Origin: JAOPZW01 sp963851295
GTDB lineage: Bacteria > Actinomycetota > Thermoleophilia > Solirubrobacterales > Solirubrobacteraceae
Assembly: GCA_963851295.1 (NCBI GenBank)
Contig: CAWKOS010000001.1
Location: 62,001-126,000 of the forward strand
Direction of reading: 5' to 3'
Length of the DNA: 64,000 nt
Below, in pieces: positions 16,864-24,486 of this stretch. The notes below the pieces were generated by a model. It was not told the origin of the DNA, did not search any database, and saw only the letters and a program-made list of their open reading frames with translations. Made by a program: the position numbers and the translations under genes. Each line of letters begins with the position of its first letter. Position 1 is the first letter of the stretch.

Positions 16864-17100
16864 TCAGCTCTTGGCGGCGGCGGCCTTGCCGCCCTTGCGC
16901 CCGGCAGCGGACTTCTGGGCCTTGGTCCCGCCCTGGCTGGAGTCGGTGTTGCGCTTGCCGGAGCCCGACGCCTTGCCGCCCTTGCTCGACGACTTCGGGT
17001 CGTTGGCGATGCGGGCCGCGCGCTCCTTGCTCATGCCCTTCTTGCGCAGCCCCTCGTACTGCTTGTCGTCCTTGACGCTGGATCCGTGGTCCTTGGCCAT
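16864..17100 (-). CDS. DUF7218-type small basic protein with KGG tail
   Basis: The 78-residue protein opens with MAKDHGSSVKDDKQYEGLRKKGMSKERAARIAN, which matches the DUF7218 group of small actinobacterial proteins. The tail is Lys/Gly/Ser-rich with repeated KGG motifs (SSSKGGKASGSG, AAGRKGGKAAAAKS) like stress-induced KGG-repeat proteins. It is highly basic and probably binds nucleic acid or remains disordered; function is unproven. The ATG at 17100 has a perfect AGGAGG ribosome-binding site; the longer frame to 17166 is not needed. A GGGTAG element lies on the same strand at 17144-17139, though without a clear minus-35. It is the first gene of a short operon with the mini-ORF and DUF1360. 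Confidence 0.8.
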   Translation of the reverse strand: MAKDHGSSVKDDKQYEGLRKKGMSKERAARIANDPKSSSKGGKASGSGKRNTDSSQGGTKAQKSAAGRKGGKAAAAKS

Positions 17101-17188
17101 GATGGTCCTCCTGAGGAGTCGATCGCTTCCCCCGGGCGCTACCCGTGGCGCCCGGGGTGAATGCATGCGCGCCAGGTCGTCCGCGTGT

Positions 17189-18373
17189 CTACGGACGGAA
17201 GACGACCTTGAAGGCGCCGTCCTGCTTCTTCTGGAACATCTCGTAGGCGCGCGGCGCCTCGCTCAGCGGCAGGTGGTGGGTGGCGAATCCGTCGACCCCA
17301 AGCGGGTCCTCGCCGTCGCTGAGCAGCGGCAGGATGTCGTCGACCCAGCGGCGCACGTTGGCCTGCCCCATCCTCAGCGTCACCTGCTTGTCGAAGAGCT
17401 GGAGCATGTTCAGCGGGTCCGTCGTGCCGCCGTAGACGCCCGACACCGAGATCGTGCCGCCGCGGCGGACCATCTCGATCGCGAACTGCAGCGCGGTCAT
17501 GCGGTCGACGCCCGCGGTCTGCATCACCTTGCGGGCCGCGGCGCTGGGCAGCAGGCCGACCAACGTGTGCGCGACCTTCGCGGCCGGGGCACCGTGGGCC
17601 TCCATCCCGACCGCGTCGATGACCGAGTCGGGCCCCCGGCCGTCGGTCAGCTCGCGGACCGCCTCGGCGACGTCGTCGACGGCGCTGACGTCGATCGTCG
17701 TCACCCCGTGGGCCTTGGAGCGCGCGAGGCGCTCGGGCACCAGGTCCAGGCCGATGACGGTCCCGGCTCCGAGGTGCTGCGCGATGCGGGTGGACATCTC
17801 GCCGATCGGACCGAGGCCGATCACGGCGACGCTTCCGCCGGCCGGGATCTGCGCGTACTGCACGGCCTGCCAGGCGGTGGGCAGGACGTCGGAGAGGAAG
17901 AGGAAGCGGTCGTCGGGCGGGCCGTCGGGGAGCTTGATCGGCCCGTACTGGGCCTGCGGGACCCGCAGGAGCTCGGCCTGGCCGCCCGGGACCTGGCCGT
18001 AGAGGCGCGTGTAGCCGAAGAGCGCGGCCCCCATCCCCTCCTCGCGCGTCTGGGTCGTCTCGCACTGCGTCTGCAGACCGTGCTCGCACATGAAGCAGTG
18101 CCCGCACGAGATGTTGAAGGGCACGACGACCCGGTCGCCGACCTGGAGGTCGCCGACCTCAGGGCCGACCGCCTCGACGACGCCCATCGGCTCGTGGCCG
18201 AGCACGTCGCCCTCCTCGAGGAAGGGGCCGAGGACCTCGTAGAGGTGGAGGTCCGAGCCGCACAGCCCGCTGGAGGTGACGCGGATGATCGCGTCGGTCG
18301 GATGCTCGATGGTCGGATCGGGGACGTCGTCGACGCGGACGTCGCGCTTGCCATGCCAGGTGAGAGCCTTCAT
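17189..18373 (-). CDS. zinc-dependent alcohol dehydrogenase (MDR family)
   Basis: The 394-residue enzyme has catalytic-zinc ligands in SSGLCGSDLHLY (Cys) and DVLGHEPMGVVEAVG (His-Glu), structural-zinc cysteines in ISCGHCFMCEHGLQTQC, and a Rossmann motif VAVIGLGPIGEMSTRIA. The layout and the insertion after the structural zinc (TREEGMGAALFGYTRLYGQVPGG) resemble glutathione-independent formaldehyde dehydrogenase-like proteins, so an aldehyde or alcohol substrate is plausible. The start MKALTWHGKRDVRVDDVPDP is canonical for the group. Upstream on the same strand, GTGT-N15-GGGTAG forms a candidate stress promoter very close to the ATG. The gene lies 66 bp downstream of the dehalogenase-like gene. 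Confidence 0.9.
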   Translation of the reverse strand: MKALTWHGKRDVRVDDVPDPTIEHPTDAIIRVTSSGLCGSDLHLYEVLGPFLEEGDVLGHEPMGVVEAVGPEVGDLQVGDRVVVPFNISCGHCFMCEHGLQTQCETTQTREEGMGAALFGYTRLYGQVPGGQAELLRVPQAQYGPIKLPDGPPDDRFLFLSDVLPTAWQAVQYAQIPAGGSVAVIGLGPIGEMSTRIAQHLGAGTVIGLDLVPERLARSKAHGVTTIDVSAVDDVAEAVRELTDGRGPDSVIDAVGMEAHGAPAAKVAHTLVGLLPSAAARKVMQTAGVDRMTALQFAIEMVRRGGTISVSGVYGGTTDPLNMLQLFDKQVTLRMGQANVRRWVDDILPLLSDGEDPLGVDGFATHHLPLSEAPRAYEMFQKKQDGAFKVVFRP

Positions 18374-18384
18374 GACGCTCGGCG

Positions 18385-18409
18385 CTACCCGGAACGGGGT
18401 CGAGCACAC
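18385..18409 (-). promoter_or_regulatory. candidate SigF/SigB-type promoter of the alcohol dehydrogenase
   Basis: Read on the minus strand, GTGT (18409-18406) is followed after 15 bases by GGGTAG (18390-18385). Only 11 bases separate the GGGTAG from the ATG, so the transcript would be nearly leaderless. Confidence 0.5.
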
Positions 18410-18439
18410 ACACGACCGCCAACGGCCGCTCGCCAGCGC

Positions 18440-19330
18440 TCAGCCGGCGCTCCAGCCGACCTCGGCCCAGAAGCCGGCGAGCGCCTCGGCGGTGGCATCG
18501 GGCGCCTCCTCGGCGACGTGATGGCCGCTGTCGATCGACGCGCCGCGCACGTCGTCGGCCCAGCCGCACAGCAGCCCGACCGGGTCGCCTCCGAGCAGGC
18601 CCTCGTCCTCGCCCGCGGGCCACAGCGACTGCACCGGGCAACGGATGCGCCGGCCGGCCTCGCGGTCGGCGCGGTCGTGCTCGGGGTCGATCGCCAGGCC
18701 GGCGCGGTAGTCCTCGCACATGCCGTGGACGACGGCGGGGTCGCGCAGCGCCGCCCACACGTCCGCGTGGGCCTCGGCGCCCATGACCTCGGGCCCGTTG
18801 ATCCGGTACCAGTCGTCGGGCCCGATCGCGGCGATGACCTGCTCGGCGGGCTTGCCGGTCTGCCCGAGGAAGAACCAGTGCCACCACTCGCGCGCGAAGC
18901 GCAGGTCGAGGCGCGCCAGGGCCTCGCTCACCGGCACCGCGCGCCCGATCGTGGTCAGCGCCGCGACGCGGTCGGGGTGGTCGACCGCGGCCCGGAAGGC
19001 GACGAGCGAGCCGCGGTCGTGGCCGACCACGGCGAAGCGCTCGTGGCCGAGGGCCGCCATGAGCGCGGCGACGTCGGCGGCCATCGCGCGCTTGGAGGCC
19101 TGCGCGTGGCCGGGCGCGTCGGGCGGGACCGTCGAGCGCCCGTAGCCGCGCAGGTCGGGACACACGACCGTGTGGCGGGCCGCCAGGCGCGCGGCGACCT
19201 GGTGCCAGGTCGCGTGCGTGCGCGGGTGGCCGTGGAGGAGCACGACCGGCGGGCCGCTGCCGCCGTGGCGTACCCGGAGCGCCACCTCCCCGCAGTCGAC
19301 CGTCTCGAGCGCGAAGCCGGCGAAGAACAT
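18440..19330 (-). CDS. alpha/beta hydrolase, haloacetate dehalogenase-like
   Basis: The 296-residue product matches fluoroacetate/haloacetate dehalogenases along its length: PPVVLLHGHPRTHATWHQVA, CPDLRGYGRS, the nucleophile elbow VVGHDRGSLVAF with Asp rather than Ser, a cap with REWWHWFFLGQTGKPAEQVI (His-Trp halide pocket), and the catalytic His in DSGHHVAEEAP. An Asp nucleophile means ester-intermediate chemistry (dehalogenation or epoxide opening). In characterised fluoroacetate dehalogenases the motif is HDRGxR with two arginines that hold the carboxylate; here the second is replaced (HDRGSL), so the substrate may differ. GGGTAT stands 9 bases before the ATG with no ribosome-binding site. 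Divergent from the manganese catalase gene. Confidence 0.85.
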   Translation of the reverse strand: MFFAGFALETVDCGEVALRVRHGGSGPPVVLLHGHPRTHATWHQVAARLAARHTVVCPDLRGYGRSTVPPDAPGHAQASKRAMAADVAALMAALGHERFAVVGHDRGSLVAFRAAVDHPDRVAALTTIGRAVPVSEALARLDLRFAREWWHWFFLGQTGKPAEQVIAAIGPDDWYRINGPEVMGAEAHADVWAALRDPAVVHGMCEDYRAGLAIDPEHDRADREAGRRIRCPVQSLWPAGEDEGLLGGDPVGLLCGWADDVRGASIDSGHHVAEEAPDATAEALAGFWAEVGWSAG

Positions 19331-19401
19331 TCCGCGCCGATACCCGAGCCGGGCGCGCGGCAGCCGTGCGGGTGCGCGCGCGAACGTCGCCTCGAAGCGG
19401 T

Positions 19402-19428
19402 GTTTGCGTCCGTCCGCGCCCCGGCTAC
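19402..19428 (+). promoter_or_regulatory. candidate SigF-type promoter of the manganese catalase
   Basis: GTTT at 19402-19405 and GGCTAC at 19423-19428 are separated by 17 bases, close to the mycobacterial SigF plan (GTTT, spacer, GGGTAY) with one mismatch. The leader would contain the TGGAGG ribosome-binding site at 19451. Confidence 0.5.
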
Positions 19429-19465
19429 GACGGCAGGACCCAACCACCCCTGGAGGCACCGTCCC

Positions 19466-20437
19466 ATGATCCTGCGCGTCGATCGAGTTCAGACCGAGCT
19501 GCCACCGCCGTCGGACCCCGACCCCGTGGGCGCCGCCGCGGTGCAAGAGCTGCTGGGCGGCAAGTTCGGCGAGATGTCGACCTTCATGAACTACACCTAC
19601 CAGTCGTTCAACTTCCGCAACCGGCAGGGAGCGCGCCCCTTCTACGACCTGCTGGCGAGCATCGCGGCGGAGGAGTTCGGACACATCGAGCTCGTCTCGG
19701 CGGCCATCAACACCATGCTCACCGGTGCCGCGGAGGGCGACCCCGGCTCGACCCTCCCCGACGAGATCAAGGCCACGCGCAACACCCAGCACTTCATCGC
19801 CGGCGGGGCGGGCGCGCTCGTCCAGGACTCCATGGGCAAGCCGTGGAACGGCGACTACGTCTTCTCGTCTGGCGACCTCATCGAGGACCTGACGCACAAC
19901 TTCTTCCTCGAGACCGGGGCGCGCAACAACAAGCTCAAGGTCTACGAGATGGTCGACCACCCGGCGGCGCGCGCGCTGACCGGCTACCTCCTGGTCCGCG
20001 GCGGCGTGCACCAGGTCGCCTACGCGCGGGCGATCGAGAAGCTCACGGGCGCCGAGCTCATGAAGCTCTTCCCCGCGCCGCGCATCCCCACCGACAAGAT
20101 CCCGGAGTGCCGGCCGCACATCGAGCGCGGCGAGCACCGCCGGCTCTACCGCTTCTCGGTGGAGGACTTCCGCGAGGTGGCCGCGGTGTTCAACGGCCCT
20201 CACCCGGAGACCGGCGAGGACCTGGAGGTCGCCGAGGAGCCCCAGCCCGAGGGCGCGCCGCCGTTCGACCTGCCCGCCCAGCCGGCGCTCTTCGCTCCCG
20301 GTCCCGAGCCCGAGGAGATCTCCGAGATCGCCGCCAAGCTGCGCCAGGCCGCCGGACTGCCGAAGGAGCCGACGGGCGTGGTGGCCAACAACGGCAACGG
20401 CAGCGTCGGCCAGAAGGCCAAGGACGCCGTCGGCTAG
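19466..20437 (+). CDS. manganese catalase
   Basis: This 323-residue protein is a dimanganese (non-haem) catalase that disproportionates hydrogen peroxide in the cytoplasm. The four-helix ferritin-like core carries the ligands: the Glu in GGKFGEMSTFMNYTYQSF, the Glu-Glu-x-x-His in IAAEEFGHIELVSAAINTML, the Glu in NFFLETGARNNK and the His in RGGVHQVAYARAIEKL. The Pro/Glu-rich C-terminal extension (about residues 245-323) is longer than the minimal family. The ATG at 19466 has TGGAGG ten bases upstream. A SigF-like promoter lies in the divergent region shared with the dehalogenase-like gene, in keeping with an oxidative-stress role. Confidence 0.95.
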   Translation: MILRVDRVQTELPPPSDPDPVGAAAVQELLGGKFGEMSTFMNYTYQSFNFRNRQGARPFYDLLASIAAEEFGHIELVSAAINTMLTGAAEGDPGSTLPDEIKATRNTQHFIAGGAGALVQDSMGKPWNGDYVFSSGDLIEDLTHNFFLETGARNNKLKVYEMVDHPAARALTGYLLVRGGVHQVAYARAIEKLTGAELMKLFPAPRIPTDKIPECRPHIERGEHRRLYRFSVEDFREVAAVFNGPHPETGEDLEVAEEPQPEGAPPFDLPAQPALFAPGPEPEEISEIAAKLRQAAGLPKEPTGVVANNGNGSVGQKAKDAVG

Positions 20438-20459
20438 GACTCGCCGGCGAGCGGGGCGC

Positions 20460-20832
20460 TCAAATCTCCTCGTGCATGCCGATGGCCTCCTCGAGGGCGG
20501 CGTGGGCATCCATGCTCCTGCCCTTGCGCTGCTCGAGGAGCGCCGCGGCGATCGCGTCGAGCTTGCGCTGGACGGCGTGCTCGGCGCGCAGCTCGGAGTT
20601 CTTGAGCAGCGCGAGCAGGAGCAGCGTGATCGCCGCCATGGCGTCGCCGGAGAGGTGCTGCCACTCCGTGCTGAGGCCGAGCGCGTGCGTGGCCAGCCAC
20701 AGCGCCGACGACGAGCAGGCAGAAGGCGAAGAAGCTCGGCGAGCTCGTGAAGTTCGAGGCGGACTGGGCGAAGCGGTCGAAGAGCCCGCGTCGGCCCGGG
20801 GTCCCGCGGTCGGTCGGATGTTGTGCAGCCAC
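20460..20832 (-). pseudogene. low-affinity iron permease-like gene with a one-base frameshift
   Basis: The first frame, from a GTG at 20832, gives GLFDRFAQSASNFTSSPSFFAFCLLVV, the start of a low-affinity iron permease family (PF04120) protein. The rest, ALWLATHALGLSTEWQHLSG through NSELRAEHAVQRKLDAIAAALLEQ, continues in the next frame and matches the second helix and the conserved RKLDAIA segment. Removing one C of the doublet at 20705-20706 joins the halves into a protein of about 123 residues. Bacterial members are small two-helix membrane proteins whose transport role is doubtful. It ends 22 bp from the convergent catalase gene and lies downstream of the antiporter operon. Mutation and sequence error cannot be distinguished here. 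Confidence 0.65.
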
Positions 20833-20873
20833 GCAGGCATGCTTCCCCGGCCACCCGGCGGCCCCATGCGCGA

Positions 20874-22655
20874 TCAATGCCCTCGCGGAGCGACTACCCG
20901 AGCGTCAGGGCGAACACGGAGGCGAGCGCGGCGGCCCCGACCGCCGTCCACGCGACGTAGTCGCCGATCCGCCCGGAGTGCAAGCGCGCGCAGCGGGCCT
21001 TCGGGCATCGTGCGCAGCATGGCCAGGCCGACCGCCAGGACGGCGGAGGTCAGGCCATAGAGCCACGCGAGCGTGGTCGGCGCCTCGCCCGCCGGCGCGG
21101 GCGCGCCGGCCGTCGCTCCGCGCAGCACGGTCGCGGCGTAGCCGGGGTGGTCGGTGAAGCGCGCCGCCGCGTGCGTCGCGGCGTCGACGAGCCCGGGCAC
21201 GAGCCCCCAGGCGAGCCCCAGGACGAGCAGCGCCGTGCCCGTGGCGACCGTGGCCCACGGGGCGCGGCCGCGCTCGAGCTCGGACTCGTCCTCGTCGGCC
21301 TCCCGGCACGCCGGATGGGCCGGCGGCACCGGGCCGCGGCCGAGGAACACCGTGCGCACGACCCGCAGGACGGCCCCGCCGACGAGCGCGCTCGCGACGA
21401 CGAGCAGGGGCGAGATCCAGCCGCGGCCCTCGTGGGTCGCGGCGTCCTCGATCATCGCGCGGCCCAGGAAGGGGCCGAAGGGCGGGAGCGCCGCGAGCGC
21501 GAGGCCCGCGACCGCGAAGACCGCTCCCAGCGCCTTGAGGTCGCGCCCGCGGCCGTAGAGCGCGCGCTCGTCGACCGAGCCGCGCCGGTGCTCGAGGCCG
21601 CCGATCGACACGAAGAGCGACGCCTTGACGAGCCCGTCGCCGACGACGAAGACGGCGACGCCCGCGAGGCCTCCGTGCGCGAGCAGCGCGACCCCGCAGA
21701 GCAGGATGCCCATGTGCGCGACGGTGGCGAAGGCGGCCAGGCGCTTGAGGTGGCGCTGGGCCGCGCACATCACGCCGCCGACGAGCGCGGTGAGCAGACC
21801 GAGGACGAGCAGCACGTCGCGCAGGGTGTCGGCGTGCGGACCGAGCGGCCCGGCGAACGCCGTCCAGTACACGCGCGCGACACCGTAGAGGCCGAGCTCG
21901 CTCATCGCGCCCGCGAAGAGCAGGCAGATCGAGGTCGGCGCCACCGCGTAGGCATCGGCCATCCAGAAGTGGAAGGGCACGATCGCGGCCTTGACGAAGA
22001 AGCCGCAGACGATGAGCGCGAAGGCGACGGCCACCAGCGCGTCGGGCGCGCGGGACCCCAGCGCGGCGCCGATCTGCGCGAGGTTCAGCGCGCCGGTGCG
22101 CCCGTAGACCAGCGCGATGCCGACGAGCAGCATGAGCGAGCCGACCGAGTTGGTCACGGCGAAGCTCAGCGAGCCCTCCAGCGGCGCCCGCGCCTCGACG
22201 CGGAAGCCCGCCAGCGCGTAGGCGCTGACGCTCATGAGCTCGAAGAAGACGAAGGCGGTGAAGAGGTCGCCGGCCAGGCAGAAGCCGACCATGCCGGCCA
22301 GGAAGGTGAGCACGAGCGCGTGGAAGAGGTGGCCGGCGGTGTCGACCTGGTGCCAGGCGACGACGAGCCCGGCGACGGTGAGCAGCGCCGCGAAGGCGGC
22401 GAGCCCGGCGCTCAGCGGGTCGGCGTAGAGGTCGATGCCGAGCACCACGCCGTCGCGCGGGTGCCAGCCGCCCAGCCAGGCGACGACCGCGTGGTCGGAG
22501 GACCGGGCGACGAGCGCCAGGCAGAGCCCCGCGACAACCGCGGCGGCCGCCAGCGCGACGACGTCGGCGACCCTGCGCGCGCGCAGCGACGTCGTGCCCG
22601 CCAGCAGCGCTGCGGTAAGCAGCGGGACGACGACGGCGAGGCTCGCGGGGGCCAT
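20874..22655 (-). CDS. mrpD: Mrp/Mbh antiporter subunit D (NuoN/NuoL-like), 3' frameshift
   Basis: This polytopic protein (593 residues as read) is the proton-translocating MrpD/MbhH-type subunit related to complex I antiporter subunits. Core signatures are DLFTAFVFFELMSVSAYALAGF, GFFVKAAIVPFHFWMADAYAVAPT and AAQRHLKRLAAFATVAHMGI. After TMPEGPLRAL the frame becomes Arg-rich. One base less at the AA of 20982-20983 gives LHSGRIGDYVAWTAVGAAAL and a stop at 20894-20896, which is the normal family C-terminus, so the last 30 residues appear frameshifted. Its ATG overlaps the mrpC stop (ATGA). It is the last gene of the seven-gene operon that starts at 24959. Confidence 0.85.
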   Translation of the reverse strand: MAPASLAVVVPLLTAALLAGTTSLRARRVADVVALAAAAVVAGLCLALVARSSDHAVVAWLGGWHPRDGVVLGIDLYADPLSAGLAAFAALLTVAGLVVAWHQVDTAGHLFHALVLTFLAGMVGFCLAGDLFTAFVFFELMSVSAYALAGFRVEARAPLEGSLSFAVTNSVGSLMLLVGIALVYGRTGALNLAQIGAALGSRAPDALVAVAFALIVCGFFVKAAIVPFHFWMADAYAVAPTSICLLFAGAMSELGLYGVARVYWTAFAGPLGPHADTLRDVLLVLGLLTALVGGVMCAAQRHLKRLAAFATVAHMGILLCGVALLAHGGLAGVAVFVVGDGLVKASLFVSIGGLEHRRGSVDERALYGRGRDLKALGAVFAVAGLALAALPPFGPFLGRAMIEDAATHEGRGWISPLLVVASALVGGAVLRVVRTVFLGRGPVPPAHPACREADEDESELERGRAPWATVATGTALLVLGLAWGLVPGLVDAATHAAARFTDHPGYAATVLRGATAGAPAPAGEAPTTLAWLYGLTSAVLAVGLAMLRTMPEGPLRALALRADRRLRRVDGGRGRRARLRVRPDARVVAPRGH

Positions 22656-22999
22656 CAGCCCCGCAGCGCGTTGAGCTCGTCGGGGTCGACGGAGCCGAAG
22701 CGGTTGTGCGCCTGCACGGCGAGCGCGAGCAGGAGCGCGGTCACCGTCGCGCCCACGACGACGTCGGTGAGCGTCAGCGCCTGCACCAGCGGGTCGACGA
22801 CCCGCGTCGAGGTCGGGACCTCGCCGAAGATCGGCGCCTGGCCGCCCTTGCGATAGCCGATGCCGAGCAGCAGCACGTAGGTCGACGCCTGCGCGACGGA
22901 GAGGCACATGACGAGGTGGACGAGGTGGCGGCTGGTCACCACGCCGTAGATCCCGACGACGAACAGCCACACGGCCACGACGTAGGCGAGGACGCTCAC
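22655..22999 (-). CDS. mrpC: Mrp/Mbh antiporter subunit C (NuoK-like)
   Basis: The 114-residue membrane protein has three helices in the NuoK pattern: YVVAVWLFVVGIYGVVTSRH, LVHLVMCLSVAQASTYVLLLGIG and ALTLTDVVVGATVTALLLALAVQ. The DPLVQALTLTDVVVG block is the strongest MrpC signature. NuoK-like subunits form part of the ion pathway of the antiporter. The start overlaps the end of the mrpB gene and the stop overlaps the mrpD start by four bases each, so synthesis is coupled. Length is normal for the family. Confidence 0.92.
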   Translation of the reverse strand: MSVLAYVVAVWLFVVGIYGVVTSRHLVHLVMCLSVAQASTYVLLLGIGYRKGGQAPIFGEVPTSTRVVDPLVQALTLTDVVVGATVTALLLALAVQAHNRFGSVDPDELNALRG

Positions 23000-23733
23000 C
23001 CGGGGTCCTCCAACAGCGTGTGCTCGAGCAGCTCGGCGAGGATCAGCGCCACCGCGCCGGCGACCTCGAACCCGACGGCGACGTTGCCGACCGGGATCGT
23101 CCCCGCCGACAGGAGCATCCCCGACGTCCCCAGCGGCAGGACGTTCTGCATCAGGCTCCCGGCCGCGATCAGCCCGCCGAGGGCGAGGGCCAGGAAGCCG
23201 GCCGCGCCCAGCGCCTCGGTGGCCTCCAGGAGCGCGATCGAGCCGACGCGCCGCAGGCGCACGGCCTGGCCCGCGGCGTAGGCCAGCAGCAGCGCGCCCG
23301 CGACGATGACGCCGCCCGAGAACCCGCCGCCCGGCGTGAGGTGGCCGTGCGCGATGACGTAGGCGCCGAGCACGATCACCGGGCCGACGAGCGCCGCGCC
23401 GAGGGCGCGGGCCGCGAAGCTCGGCACCGGCCGCGCCGGCCGGCCCGCGTCCTCGCGCTCGCGCCGGCGCGACCGCAGCAGCGCCGCGCAGCCGCAGGTC
23501 GCGGCGAAGAGGATCATCTCCTCGCCGAGCGTGTCGAAGCCGCGGTAGTCGAAGACGGTGGCGGCCACGAGCTGGCCGGTGTGGCGCTCACCGGGGACGA
23601 CGCGCGCTAGCACGTCGCCGTAGGGGCCCGGGTAGTGGCCGAACGGCTCCAGGCCGGTGACGGCCACCACGAGCATGGCGCCGAGGACCGCGAGCGCGGC
23701 CGCGGCGAGCGCCCCGCGGACGCGCCGCGTCAT
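22996..23733 (-). CDS. mrpB: fused MbhE-like + MnhB/MbhF antiporter subunit
   Basis: This 245-residue protein joins two modules. Residues 1-95 contain VAATVFDYRGFDTLGEEMILFAA, the MbhE-type block that in large MrpA proteins sits near the C-terminus. Residues 105-245 are an MnhB domain with GAYVIAHGHLTPGGGFSGGVIVAGALLL, the family signature, and four helices. In archaeal membrane-bound hydrogenases these are separate genes mbhE and mbhF; here they are fused. The start and stop each overlap neighbours by four bases. It probably sits in the membrane arm of the cation/proton antiporter. Confidence 0.9.
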   Translation of the reverse strand: MTRRVRGALAAAALAVLGAMLVVAVTGLEPFGHYPGPYGDVLARVVPGERHTGQLVAATVFDYRGFDTLGEEMILFAATCGCAALLRSRRREREDAGRPARPVPSFAARALGAALVGPVIVLGAYVIAHGHLTPGGGFSGGVIVAGALLLAYAAGQAVRLRRVGSIALLEATEALGAAGFLALALGGLIAAGSLMQNVLPLGTSGMLLSAGTIPVGNVAVGFEVAGAVALILAELLEHTLLEDPG

Positions 23734-23969
23734 TCGTCGTGCTCCCGGATCTTGGCCATCGCCAGGAGCACGAGCACGGGCACGACGATGGCGCCGATCG
23801 CGATCTGCGAGAGCGCGACGTCGGGCGCCTGCACGGCGAGGAAGAGGGCGGCCAGCGAGAGGCCGAAGATCCCGGTCACCGCCGCCTGGCGCAGCGGGTC
23901 GCGGGTGGCGACGACGAGCGTCCCGAGCAGCGCCACCACGACGAGGCACGTCGCCTGCAGGACGGTCAT
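23730..23969 (-). CDS. DUF4040/MbhD antiporter subunit
   Basis: The 79-residue protein has helices VLQATCLVVVALLGTLVVAT, AAVTGIFGLSLAALFLAVQAPDVALSQIAIG and IGAIVVPVLVLLAMAKI. The GIFGLSLAALFLAVQAPDVAL block is the hallmark of DUF4040 (MbhD), equivalent to a segment of the MrpA C-terminus. It stands as its own gene here, between mrpG and the MbhE-MnhB fusion, with four-base overlaps on both sides. Only this fragment of MrpA is found in the operon; the large NuoL-like part of MrpA is absent. Confidence 0.9.
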   Translation of the reverse strand: MTVLQATCLVVVALLGTLVVATRDPLRQAAVTGIFGLSLAALFLAVQAPDVALSQIAIGAIVVPVLVLLAMAKIREHDE

Positions 23970-24238
23970 CGGCGGCGCTCCGCGCGGGCGTGGATGGCGC
24001 GGGCCGTGACGTGGGCGAGCACCGGCCCGGTCGCGGCAAGGAAGGCCCCGGTGAGCAGCGCCTTGACGCCGATGAGCGAGGCGCCGTCGCGCACGAGGAC
24101 GGCGGCCACCACGAGCACGACGCCGAGCAGGGAGACCGAGACGTAGTGCAGCCGCGCGAGGGCGCCCGGCATGACCAGCACGCCGAGGCACGAGACGGCG
24201 AGCACGACCACTCCCGCGACGACGAGGACGCCGCTCAC
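23966..24238 (-). CDS. mrpG: Mrp/Mbh antiporter subunit G
   Basis: This 90-residue protein has the MnhG/PhaG pattern: VLVVAGVVVLAVSCLGVLVMPGALARLHYVS followed by LLGVVLVVAAVLVRDG and GVKALLTGAFLAATGPVLAHVTARAIHA. The GVLVMPGALARLHYVSV and FLAATGPVLAHVTARAI blocks are diagnostic. It is an accessory three-helix subunit of the cation/proton antiporter. The GTG start overlaps the mrpF stop (GTGA) and its stop overlaps the next ATG (ATGA). Confidence 0.92.
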   Translation of the reverse strand: MSGVLVVAGVVVLAVSCLGVLVMPGALARLHYVSVSLLGVVLVVAAVLVRDGASLIGVKALLTGAFLAATGPVLAHVTARAIHARAERRR

Positions 24239-24486
24239 GGCTCGCGCTCCAGCAGCACCGCGTAGGCCAGCGAGCCCGCGAAGGCGCCGACGGCGAGGAC
24301 GACGGCGAGGTCGCCCAGGATCTCCCGGCCGAGGCCCACGGCCATGAGCAGCATCGCGACGGTGACGAGCACGGCCGCGAGCTCGAGCGCGACGAGGCCG
24401 TCGTCGGGCGTCCCGAGCGCGGCGAGCGCGGCCAGCGGCACGAGCATCGCGACCAGGGCGGCCGCGGCGACGAGCCACAGGGTCAC
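24235..24486 (-). CDS. mrpF: Mrp/Mbh antiporter subunit F
   Basis: The 83-residue product is an MnhF/MrpF-type three-helix protein: LWLVAAAALVAMLVPLAALAALG, DGLVALELAAVLVTVAMLLMAVGLGR and ILGDLAVVLAVGAFAGSLAYAVLLER. The D/E-rich middle helix with ALELAAVLVTVAMLL is typical. Start GTG at 24486 overlaps the mrpE stop by three bases and the stop overlaps the mrpG start, so the genes are translated as a chain. Confidence 0.9.
   Translation of the reverse strand: MTLWLVAAAALVAMLVPLAALAALGTPDDGLVALELAAVLVTVAMLLMAVGLGREILGDLAVVLAVGAFAGSLAYAVLLEREP

Noticed and set aside
16871..19465. Long plus-strand frame running into the manganese catalase
   Set aside because: Upstream of 19466 it is antisense to the KGG, alcohol dehydrogenase and dehalogenase genes; the catalase has a good ATG and ribosome-binding site.
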